A stretch of DNA of 64,000 nucleotides from a virus, in the IMG/VR virus record IMGVR_UViG_3300005468_000016, positions 28,076 to 92,075 of that record; one strand, given 5' to 3'. The notes beneath the pieces are model-generated. The model worked only from the letters and a program-made list of their open reading frames with translations. It did not search any database and was not told where the DNA came from. Of the stretch, positions 33,597 to 40,233 are shown piece by piece (the stretch's first letter is position 1; each line of letters begins with the position of its first letter). The position numbers were made by a program, and so were the translations under genes.

Positions 33597-33932
33597 CTAC
33601 AATCTAGGCCCGTCGGTGTGCTTTGTCAAGTGCATAATCGCCCTAGGTTTTGGTTGGCCAGTCACCCGCACGAGGCGGTGCTTGCTGGGGCTTCCCAGGG
33701 CAATGACATCGCCCGCCCTTACACCGTCGTCGAACTGCGGGTAACACATCGTGACGATATTCGCGACACGGTCAACCCATCCATCGTCGGGGTGCGCGGC
33801 CTTCACGTCATTAGCCCTGAGCATCGTCCGCCAAGCGTCGAGCTTGGCTTGCTCGGCCAAACAGATATCGCGCCACGACTGGACGAATCGTTGCTCGCCG
33901 GAACAGAGGCCGATCATCTCTTTAGGTTCCAT
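33597..33932 (-). CDS. Hypothetical protein with IS-derived C-terminus
   Basis: A 111-residue product starting at 33932, just before the end of the XRE gene (11-base overlap). Residues 1-95 look like a folded phage protein (GLCSGEQRFVQSWRDICLAE; GDVIALGSPSKHRLVRVTG). The final 15 or so residues are read from the inverted repeat of the IS, so the original C-terminus was replaced. Joining the flanks without the element gives a short alternative end (about nine codons). Confidence 0.55.
   Translation of the reverse strand: MEPKEMIGLCSGEQRFVQSWRDICLAEQAKLDAWRTMLRANDVKAAHPDDGWVDRVANIVTMCYPQFDDGVRAGDVIALGSPSKHRLVRVTGQPKPRAIMHLTKHTDGPRL
33601..33629 (-). promoter_or_regulatory. Leaderless promoter of transposase
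   Basis: On the minus strand TTGACA (33624-33629), 17 bases, TAGATT (33601-33606), then 6 bases to the ATG at 33594. The -35 box lies within the right inverted repeat. Confidence 0.6.
33619..33642 (-). repeat. Right terminal inverted repeat, 24 bases
   Basis: Perfect inverted copy of 30436-30459. It contains the -35 box used by the transposase promoter. Confidence 0.8.
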
Positions 33933-34188
33933 GAGTCTCCCCCGCCGCCAGCCAGCCGACGGTGCATTTCAGCGCCTTGGCCATCGTCACCACTGCATCG
34001 AGCGGCGGTAGATCGTTACCGATCTCCCACTTTGCGACTTGCGACTGAGCCACAAGGGCCACGCTGGCTAGTTGTTGCTGTGTAAAGTCTGCCTTGATTC
34101 TCGCCTGATAGAGACGAGCGGCGAAGTCTTTGGCGAGTTTCTCACGCCCTCTTGACTGCCCATTTTTCCGACCCGTTGGCCTGCCCAT
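33922..34188 (-). CDS. XRE-family repressor, probable phage CI/Cro
   Basis: An 88-residue DNA-binding protein. A basic N-terminal tail of about 20 residues precedes a complete Cro/CI helix-turn-helix domain (LYQARIKADFTQQQLASVAL, VAQSQVAKWEIGNDLPP, AVVTMAKALKC). It is divergent from the 34308 operon with back-to-back promoters, so it is the best candidate for the lysogeny repressor. It starts 6 bases after its -10 box, predicting a leaderless mRNA. Confidence 0.8.
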   Translation of the reverse strand: MGRPTGRKNGQSRGREKLAKDFAARLYQARIKADFTQQQLASVALVAQSQVAKWEIGNDLPPLDAVVTMAKALKCTVGWLAAGETHGT

Positions 34189-34194
34189 GGGAAC

Positions 34195-34223
34195 AATCTA
34201 TGCCTAGCCGCTTCTTTTGGCAA
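34195..34223 (-). promoter_or_regulatory. Leaderless promoter of XRE repressor
   Basis: Minus strand TTGCCA (34218-34223), 17 bases, TAGATT (34195-34200), then 6 bases to the ATG at 34188. It diverges from the 34273 promoter across an AT-rich 119-base gap. Confidence 0.6.
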
Positions 34224-34272
34224 GAATTAAAAATTATCTTCGTCGCTGAGTGTCGATTTTATTATTTTATCA

Positions 34273-34301
34273 TTGACACATCGCTCGCCCCGTTGCATCT
34301 T
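34273..34301 (+). promoter_or_regulatory. Leaderless promoter of rightward operon
   Basis: TTGACA at 34273-34278, 17 bases, CATCTT at 34296-34301, then 6 bases to the ATG at 34308. No Shine-Dalgarno sequence lies before that ATG. Confidence 0.6.
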
Positions 34302-34307
34302 CTGTCC

Positions 34308-34598
34308 ATGATCGCGACGCAAACCCAGACCACACAAACCGTAAAACGCCCCGGCCGCTGGTTCTTCTGCGCGATCGTCAAAGAGAGCGACACCCTGAAG
34401 CGCGGTGGGACCTCTGCCGCTCGCCGTCTCGCCGATGGCCGCTACGAAGTCCACAGCGCGGGCAAGAAATCGATACTGTCCAGCCAAGACGCAGCGCTTC
34501 ACCTCAAGTCCGAGCGGGCGCGGGGCGAAGTGATGTACCTGAACGCTACCGAGGTCGCGGATGTTGATGGCGGGCGGTGGCAGGTGGGGAGTAACTAG
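34308..34598 (+). CDS. First gene of rightward accessory operon
   Basis: A 96-residue product from the ATG at 34308. It begins with a Q/T-rich segment, then GRWFFCAIVKES and a basic, serine-rich middle (LKRGGTSAARRLADGRYEVH). It is placed opposite the XRE repressor where phages often encode a Cro or anti-repressor, but no helix-turn-helix is evident. A frame extending upstream to 34152 would read through the promoter and is not favoured. Confidence 0.6.
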   Translation: MIATQTQTTQTVKRPGRWFFCAIVKESDTLKRGGTSAARRLADGRYEVHSAGKKSILSSQDAALHLKSERARGEVMYLNATEVADVDGGRWQVGSN

Positions 34599-35102
34599 AT
34601 GCGCAACCTAGCCGGCAGAGCGGACTGCGACCGATTCATCACGAAGGAACTCCACAAGGCGAGCATCCCAATCGTCGCGGTCGATAGGACTGGGAAAGAA
34701 GTTTCCGCCAGTCTGGGCGGGCGACTCGGGTCGTTCACCTTCCATCGGGCTTGGTATTACTGGGTGGTTGAGGGGTTGGTGCCGCTCCATGTGGCTAAGC
34801 GAATGCACAGACATCGAGCGGGCAAGCGAGTCCGTGTTGCTGGTCACTGCGGAGCGCCTCATCCGAATCAATGGACCGAGCGCGTTCTGTCGAATGGCGG
34901 GCGTGTCTGGCCGAGTTCTCATAAGGCCAAATGGGATGAATTTGTCGCTAGGCATCCCGAACTAAAGAATAACGATGTTTTCAGCGACGATCCGGCGCTC
35001 GGCCAGCGCTACGTCACCAATTATCACATCGACACGGCGGAAGGTTTGCGCCTCTTCGCCAAAATGGTCCGCAGGTATGGGCTAGACGGGAGCACGAAAT
35101 GA
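34599..35102 (+). CDS. Hypothetical phage protein
   Basis: A 167-residue product starting directly after the previous stop. It contains 'FHRAWYYWVVEGLVPLHVAKRM' and 'RVRVAGHCGAPHP', a block I recall from uncharacterised phage proteins, and a C-terminal 'NYHIDTAEGLRLFAKMVRRY'. Basic and globular. Function unknown. Confidence 0.65.
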   Translation: MRNLAGRADCDRFITKELHKASIPIVAVDRTGKEVSASLGGRLGSFTFHRAWYYWVVEGLVPLHVAKRMHRHRAGKRVRVAGHCGAPHPNQWTERVLSNGGRVWPSSHKAKWDEFVARHPELKNNDVFSDDPALGQRYVTNYHIDTAEGLRLFAKMVRRYGLDGSTK

Positions 35103-35650
35103 CCGCTCTCAGACCACCACCGACGGACGCTCAGATCCTGATGACCATGCTCGCTCATTGCACTCGGTGCGGTGCGATTCACGATGGATACACTCCCTGT
35201 CTTCCTGGGGAGAAAACCCCAGCCGAGAAAGCCGGAATTCCGCCCATCAGCGAGAAGACGCAGGCAAAGACAAATGTCGTGAAAAACGATAAGGCGCGCA
35301 AGGAATGGCTGGCGGGGCTCAAGGATGGCGACATCATCGCGTCCGAAGATGCGCACGGGGTCCGAGTCGGAAAGGTTTCACGCTCCGGATATAAGCGCGG
35401 CGGTGAATGTTTCTGGCTGAATGGGGCTCGCTACACGGTGGCGACTGGCAGGAAAATTACCCGTCCCGGCTATTCGAGCACCCTGGCATGGTTAATACCA
35501 GCGACTGACGAAATAAAGCGGACGCACGACATTACCCAGAAGCGCGAGCGCATTATTGCCTCGTGCTCCCATTCCGGACTGCGCGCCTTCACTGACGCCC
35601 AGATCCTCGCCATCGCCGCCATCCTGTGGCCATCCGAGGTGCAATCGTGA
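35099..35650 (+). CDS. Hypothetical protein
   Basis: A 183-residue product in ATGA overlap with the previous gene. It has an N-terminal CTRCG knuckle and a central beta segment (GLKDGDIIASEDAHGVRVG). Near the C-terminus the phrase 'TDAQILAIAAILWP' echoes 'TDAQILMTMLA' at the N-terminus, so a short internal repeat may exist. Function unknown. Confidence 0.6.
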   Translation: MTALRPPPTDAQILMTMLAHCTRCGAIHDGYTPCLPGEKTPAEKAGIPPISEKTQAKTNVVKNDKARKEWLAGLKDGDIIASEDAHGVRVGKVSRSGYKRGGECFWLNGARYTVATGRKITRPGYSSTLAWLIPATDEIKRTHDITQKRERIIASCSHSGLRAFTDAQILAIAAILWPSEVQS

Positions 35651-35847
35651 CCCCCACAACCATCGCCCACGCCACCCCCGCCTATCTCCCGCCGTTCTAC
35701 GTGGCCTGGACCGAACCGGACGGCACGCGCAAAGCTGAGCGGTTCGCGTCTGAATTCGCCGCTCGGAAGGTGGCGGTTCGGGCGCTGGAAGCCGGCCGCA
35801 CGCAGGTCTCGGTTCTGCCGGTGCGGCGGATTGGGGGTGGGGAATGA
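35647..35847 (+). CDS. Small hypothetical protein
   Basis: A 66-residue product with a GTG start overlapping the previous stop. It reads like a single small domain (YVAWTEPDGTRKAERFASEF, then a helix and a final strand). Coupled to the next gene by ATGA. Confidence 0.6.
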   Translation: MTPTTIAHATPAYLPPFYVAWTEPDGTRKAERFASEFAARKVAVRALEAGRTQVSVLPVRRIGGGE

Positions 35848-36278
35848 GTCTCTGGGACGAGATCAAGGCGCTCGGCAAGGGGGAGTTGATTCCCCAGCAA
35901 GAAGCCCGGCTATCGGACTTGCTCGGTCAGCAAACCAAGCGCGGCGATTCTCTGCGCCCGCGCGTTCAGTGCTGCAAGGCTGGCGCAGAGGGACTTGAAG
36001 CGCGACTTCACCGCCCGTACGACTCCAACCACTACCCGACTCATGAGGCGCCATATTGGGCAGTCGGGGTGCGTGGCGAGCATGAGTACGAACCGCGGCG
36101 AGTTCGGTTCTGCCCCTGGTGCGCCGCGGAAGTTCCCGGTCTCGTCAAGCAGCCAGACCCAGCCGAGCACTACACCTGCTACTCGGATGGTGGCTATTAC
36201 TGCGACGAGTGCAGCGAACGGCTTCAGGGTTGCTTCTGTCTGCCTGCGGTCTGCGCTTGGAAGGTCAGGACATCATGA
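35844..36278 (+). CDS. Zinc-ribbon-containing hypothetical protein
   Basis: A 144-residue product with an N-terminal helix and two C-terminal cysteine clusters (FCPWCAAEVPG; CDECSERLQGCFC). It probably binds zinc. It is coupled to genes on both sides. Similar small Cys-rich proteins occur in the leftward block, but no homology can be asserted. Confidence 0.6.
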   Translation: MSLWDEIKALGKGELIPQQEARLSDLLGQQTKRGDSLRPRVQCCKAGAEGLEARLHRPYDSNHYPTHEAPYWAVGVRGEHEYEPRRVRFCPWCAAEVPGLVKQPDPAEHYTCYSDGGYYCDECSERLQGCFCLPAVCAWKVRTS

Positions 36279-36469
36279 GTTTCTACCTCTCCCTCCCCGG
36301 CCCCCGCACCGTCAAACTCGCGGCCAGCACTGAGAACGGCGCGCGAATGGAAGCATCGACGAGCGGTGAGCACGCCAAACTGGTCACGTCGAGCGGACAG
36401 TGCGTGGCGACGTTGGTGGATGGGCGGTGGGTCGATGGGTTGACCGCGAGCGAGGATCGTAATGTCTAA
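36275..36469 (+). CDS. Small hypothetical protein
   Basis: A 64-residue product from the ATG at 36275 (ATGA overlap). Alternating short strands (MSFYLSLPGPRTVKLAAST, then KLVTSSGQCVATLVDGRW) suggest a small beta sheet. Function unknown. Confidence 0.55.
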   Translation: MSFYLSLPGPRTVKLAASTENGARMEASTSGEHAKLVTSSGQCVATLVDGRWVDGLTASEDRNV

Positions 36470-37370
36470 ACCCCTGGCATACCTAGAAGACGCAGAAGGT
36501 AAGCACGCCGTGCTCTTGCTTTCACGACCGAACGCGATCGGCCTGGTCGATGTCGAGTTTGACAGGACCGGAGAACGGCGGAGCGTGCCGGCGAGGTCGT
36601 TGCAGGCCAACAACGAGATAGCGGCAAAACTCCTGCGCGCGGCGGAATCGTTCGTATCTGTTCCGTCGATTCCCAAGCGCACCGACAGCTTTGATTCCGT
36701 CTTCTCATCTCTGCACGACCGATTGAGAAACGTAGGCGTTGAGCGGACAAAGCGGCCGGGAATCATCATCACCAGGACAACGGCCGGATCGTTGGTCGGC
36801 AATGCGTTTGGCGACTGTCCTGCCATGGTTCATGAATTCCGGCTGTTTTATTCTCGGAATGGCGATAACTACATCGTCAGAGCATGGCTCGATGAAGGAC
36901 TTAAGAGCGTCAAGGACTGGGTATTGCAGCATCAGATATCACCGCTTTCCGCGCCGCTGGTGATGCCGCCCACTCCCAAGCCATCACCCCCCCCAATCCC
37001 ATCACCGTCACGCGCGAAAGAAGTCAAGGCAACGATCCATCCGGTCCTGGGCATTGCCATGCGATATGTGAACCCCCTCCCTGAGCTTGAAACTGAATGC
37101 GGCAGTTTGTCCGCGGCGCGGCTACTCCTGCTTGACGCGAAACAGATTGAACAGCGTCCCGTTCCGGGAGCACTCATGGCGCTGGTCATGCGCATGCCAG
37201 ACGGGCGAGATCTGATCGTGCATGCGGCCAAGAAGTATCTTCGCGACAATTCCCAGCAGTGGGTGATTGCCATGAACCAGGCGGAGCTTGCAGCAGAGAT
37301 CGATCACGGCACCACAACCCGATGGGCCACTCGGGACGAGATCGCCATCGCGGCCGACGGTGACGCATGA
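36462..37370 (+). CDS. Two-domain hypothetical protein
   Basis: A 302-residue product. The two halves are separated by a proline/serine linker at about residues 168-187. The N-terminal half has 'VLLLSRPNAIGLVDVEFDRT' and the C-terminal half 'ALVMRMPDGRDLIVHAAKKY'. Each half ends in a Trp-containing segment. No catalytic motif recognised. Confidence 0.6.
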   Translation: MSKPLAYLEDAEGKHAVLLLSRPNAIGLVDVEFDRTGERRSVPARSLQANNEIAAKLLRAAESFVSVPSIPKRTDSFDSVFSSLHDRLRNVGVERTKRPGIIITRTTAGSLVGNAFGDCPAMVHEFRLFYSRNGDNYIVRAWLDEGLKSVKDWVLQHQISPLSAPLVMPPTPKPSPPPIPSPSRAKEVKATIHPVLGIAMRYVNPLPELETECGSLSAARLLLLDAKQIEQRPVPGALMALVMRMPDGRDLIVHAAKKYLRDNSQQWVIAMNQAELAAEIDHGTTTRWATRDEIAIAADGDA

Positions 37371-37534
37371 AATCCCAGTGGAACCACCTCGACGAATTCG
37401 ACGGCCAAGGCGCGATGCTGGCGCAGAATCAAAGCCCGTGGGTGCCGCTCTCGGTCACGATTACCGTCAGCCGGTTCGAGCGCGGACTTAGCGTGAAGAC
37501 GGAAGATCGCGAAAGACTGCTAAGAATCTTGTAA
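37367..37534 (+). CDS. Small hypothetical protein
   Basis: A 55-residue product in ATGA overlap with the previous gene: MKSQWNHLDEFDGQG, then a strand (VPLSVTITVSRFERG) and a basic helix to the end. It is the last gene before a short hairpin and the lipoprotein gene. Confidence 0.5.
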   Translation: MKSQWNHLDEFDGQGAMLAQNQSPWVPLSVTITVSRFERGLSVKTEDRERLLRIL

Positions 37535-37539
37535 CCATT

Positions 37540-37558
37540 GGGCAGCCAAGGACTGCCC
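37540..37558 (+). other. Stem-loop upstream of lipoprotein gene
   Basis: GGGCAG and CTGCCC form a 6 bp stem with a 7-base loop. No U-run follows, so it is not a classical terminator. It lies about 18 bases before the 37577 start and just upstream of its AAGGAG, where it could insulate translation. Confidence 0.3.
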
Positions 37559-37576
37559 AGCAACAAGGAGAAACAC

Positions 37577-38134
37577 ATGAAGCCGTTTAGTTACCTCATC
37601 CTCGCCACAGCCATCCTCTTTGCCCCCAGCCTCTGCATGACCGGCTGTGGCCCGCAGACCCCCATCGGCACATTCGGCTATACCTACACCGACCCACCGC
37701 CGGACATGACCGTGGTCCCGCGCCTGAGCGTCGATGCCATGGGCGTGATCACCGACCGTCTGATGGACAGCCAAGCCTGCGTGTGGCTCTATAACAAGGC
37801 GTGCGAGAAGCGTTGCTTCCCCGTCGAGCCGATGTGGTCGGGGTGCTCGGCCGGGCCGCGGTGGTTCTGGTATACGCGCCAGGGCCTGACGGCACAGTTC
37901 AAGTGGGGTCGTCTGACGACGTGGCAAGATCCGAACTGTCGCGGTGAAAACACCTATACGATGGTCGATCTGACCTTCGTCACCGAGGACATGCGGCCCG
38001 CGGACATGCACGACTGCAAATACGAGTCATCGAGCTTCAGCCTGATCCTCAAGGACCGCAACTGGTACACCGCCGTCCCGAGCGACCTCCTGCCCGCCAC
38101 GACGGCCGATTTACCGCAAAAACCCGCGCCGTAA
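37577..38134 (+). CDS. Phage-encoded lipoprotein
   Basis: A 185-residue product with ATG at 37577 after AAGGAG. It has a signal peptide with hydrophobic core LILATAILFAP and a lipobox ending MTGC near residue 24. The mature part begins with a PPPDMTVV-type linker like that of the 2662-3609 lipoprotein, then a folded domain with four or five cysteines and many Trp/Tyr residues. It is secreted and membrane-anchored. A lysogenic-conversion or exclusion role is plausible but unproven. Confidence 0.7.
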   Translation: MKPFSYLILATAILFAPSLCMTGCGPQTPIGTFGYTYTDPPPDMTVVPRLSVDAMGVITDRLMDSQACVWLYNKACEKRCFPVEPMWSGCSAGPRWFWYTRQGLTAQFKWGRLTTWQDPNCRGENTYTMVDLTFVTEDMRPADMHDCKYESSSFSLILKDRNWYTAVPSDLLPATTADLPQKPAP

Positions 38135-38202
38135 CGCCCTTTTCGTCTGAAGTTGGCATAGCTCTTGCCTAAAGCTTCGGCTTGGCGCAGACTCTTCTGC
38201 GC

Positions 38203-40233
38203 ATGGCTGACGCGCGCACCGCCTACGTTCCCCTCTATGTCATCGCGGCGATCGTCGTCGTCGCTGCATCTATCCTCTGCCATGCCGGACAACTAAGCGC
38301 CGAATCGTGGCTACAGACGGTGCTCACCGTCTTGGCCATGCTGGGCGCGGTGCATATGCCGAGCCCCGGCGAGCTTGCGCGTCGCGTCGGCCCGGTCCTT
38401 GTGGCATTCGGCTTGCTTGGCGGCTGCGAAGGCCAGGGCCATGTGACGATGCGATGGCCGGGTCAGGCGAAGAGTCAGGTACAGACCGCAACGGTTTCAC
38501 CGCTCGGTGGCACGGCCATTGACTACGCGGTGTTTACGCCCCGCCTCTCGCCGAGTTCCCCAGGCAAGAGCGTCATCTACAGCGACAGCCAGACCGGCAA
38601 GATCCGCATGCTCTCGACGACGGGCGACATCATCGAGGCGGGCATGGCGGACAAGGTCAAAACCTTTCTGTCGGCACCGCTGGCGCCCATTGAGGGGTCG
38701 GTTTACACGAACACGACCTCACACAAACTGTTTTTCTGGGACGGCACAGCGTGGCAGGAGATTGGCCAGCTTGTGAATCAGGTCCCGTCGTCGCGGCAGA
38801 TCCTGACCACGGCCCCACTCTCGGGTGGTGGCGATCTGACGATGGACCGCAATCTGTCGCTGGTCCTGACGCCAAGCGGGGGCTTGCAGGTGAGCGGTGG
38901 CGGACTGGCGGCGCTGTTCGGTACGACGCTGGGCACAGTGACGCAGGGCAATGACACCCGACTACCGCCCACCCCATCGGCGCCGGGGTCCATCATCTAC
39001 GATACGGGGCTGGTCTACGCGAGCAACCTCCCCGGCACCACAAGCGATGTGCTGCGCGGCGGGCCGATGCCGACGTGGGGACCTATCCCAGCCGCCGCGA
39101 TCCCGAATACTACCGTTGTCGCGGGTTCTTACCCGATTGCGGGCCAGATCTCGACCTTCACCGTGGGCGCCGATGGCCGACTCACCGCCGCGAGCAGCAC
39201 GCAGAACGGCGCGGGGCTGATCAACATCCAGGCCGCGACAGCGCTGTCTGGGATCGTCCCCATCGCCAACGGTGGAACCAACTCAGGGACCGCCCTTAGC
39301 AACAATCGGGCGATGGTCTCAAGCGGCGGGGCCATCGTGGAGAGCGCGGCGGGAACCATGACGACGGTCCTGCATGGCACATCGCCCCCCTCTTTCTCTG
39401 CGGTGTCGCTGACTGCGGACGTGACAAATACGCTCCCGATTGCCAATGGGGGCACGAATTCTGCGGCGGCGCTCCTCAATAACCGGGTGATGCTGTCCTC
39501 GGGTGGATCGATCGTCGAGAGCAACGCCTGCACGGCAAGCCAGGTGCTCGTCGGCGGAACACCTCCAGCGTGCGGAATCGCTCCCAAGGCGGCTGGCGGG
39601 TTTGGTCAGGATGTGTCAACTGGCCTGACCAACGGGCATATCGCGCACGTCGTCGCCAATGCCATCACGATCGGTGCGATGGCACTCACCGATCTTGTTG
39701 CGCATGCCAGCACGCATCTGCCAAGTGGCAGCGACCCGCTCACGACGGCTGCGGCGGTCGATACCGGGACAGCCAACTCTGCGGGCTCGGCAAACAGCTT
39801 CGCGCGTTCGGATCATGTCCATCGGGATGTGATTTTACAGACGGCAGAATTTCACCTGACCGCAGATTTTACGACCACATCAGGAAGCGCGGTCGATATC
39901 ACGGGCGCCACGACCACTGTCACCACGCAAGCAAGCACAAAACTGGCAATTAACTGCTCTTTTTCCACATCCAATACAAGCGCCCTGGGTGCGACTACCA
40001 ACATCCTGCTTGACATCGATGGGGCGACAGATAGCGGTGTCGCGCAGACCTTCCCGGCGCTTGCGAACTCGACGCAGGGCGCCAGCTTTGCGCGGCTCAA
40101 AACCGGACTCAGCGCGGCCAGTCATACGGTCAAACTCCGAATCTTTACATCGGCCGGCACGGCTCGCATCCGCCCATCGACAGCACCCAATTCTGAGCAC
40201 GCTTCCTGCTACGTTCAGGAGACCCGCCTATGA
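38203..40233 (+). CDS. Fibre-like protein with membrane-type N-terminus
   Basis: A 676-residue product from the ATG at 38203. Residues about 8-28 and 41-58 are strongly hydrophobic (LYVIAAIVVVAASILCHAG; LQTVLTVLAMLGAVHM), followed by a lipobox-like FGLLGGC at about 77-83. The remainder is typical fibre sequence: Ser/Thr/Gly/Ala-rich strands, 'LVNQVPSSRQILTTAPLSGG', two copies of a module with 'IANGGTNS', and an 'FARSDHVHRDV' block. Virion fibres do not normally carry such an N-terminus, so it may be a fusion of a holin/lipoprotein-like part with a fibre. Confidence 0.6.
   Translation: MADARTAYVPLYVIAAIVVVAASILCHAGQLSAESWLQTVLTVLAMLGAVHMPSPGELARRVGPVLVAFGLLGGCEGQGHVTMRWPGQAKSQVQTATVSPLGGTAIDYAVFTPRLSPSSPGKSVIYSDSQTGKIRMLSTTGDIIEAGMADKVKTFLSAPLAPIEGSVYTNTTSHKLFFWDGTAWQEIGQLVNQVPSSRQILTTAPLSGGGDLTMDRNLSLVLTPSGGLQVSGGGLAALFGTTLGTVTQGNDTRLPPTPSAPGSIIYDTGLVYASNLPGTTSDVLRGGPMPTWGPIPAAAIPNTTVVAGSYPIAGQISTFTVGADGRLTAASSTQNGAGLINIQAATALSGIVPIANGGTNSGTALSNNRAMVSSGGAIVESAAGTMTTVLHGTSPPSFSAVSLTADVTNTLPIANGGTNSAAALLNNRVMLSSGGSIVESNACTASQVLVGGTPPACGIAPKAAGGFGQDVSTGLTNGHIAHVVANAITIGAMALTDLVAHASTHLPSGSDPLTTAAAVDTGTANSAGSANSFARSDHVHRDVILQTAEFHLTADFTTTSGSAVDITGATTTVTTQASTKLAINCSFSTSNTSALGATTNILLDIDGATDSGVAQTFPALANSTQGASFARLKTGLSAASHTVKLRIFTSAGTARIRPSTAPNSEHASCYVQETRL

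Larger units (their letters stand above)
30436..33642. mobile_element. IS1595-family element carrying passenger genes
   Basis: A 3207-base unit bounded by perfect 24-base inverted repeats. The transposase gene (32608-33594) reads inward from the right end, and its promoter lies partly in the right repeat. Plain IS1595 elements are about 1 kb, so the inner 2 kb (two leftward genes, an XRE regulator and an AT-richer gene) would be cargo. I see no matching 8-base target duplication (left flank CACATATT, right flank CTAGGTTT), so the outer limits are not proven. Confidence 0.6.

Noticed and set aside
30428-33650. Target-site duplication around the IS1595-type unit
   Set aside because: The 8-base flanks CACATATT and CTAGGTTT do not match, nor do shorter windows; insertion was inferred from the inverted repeats only.
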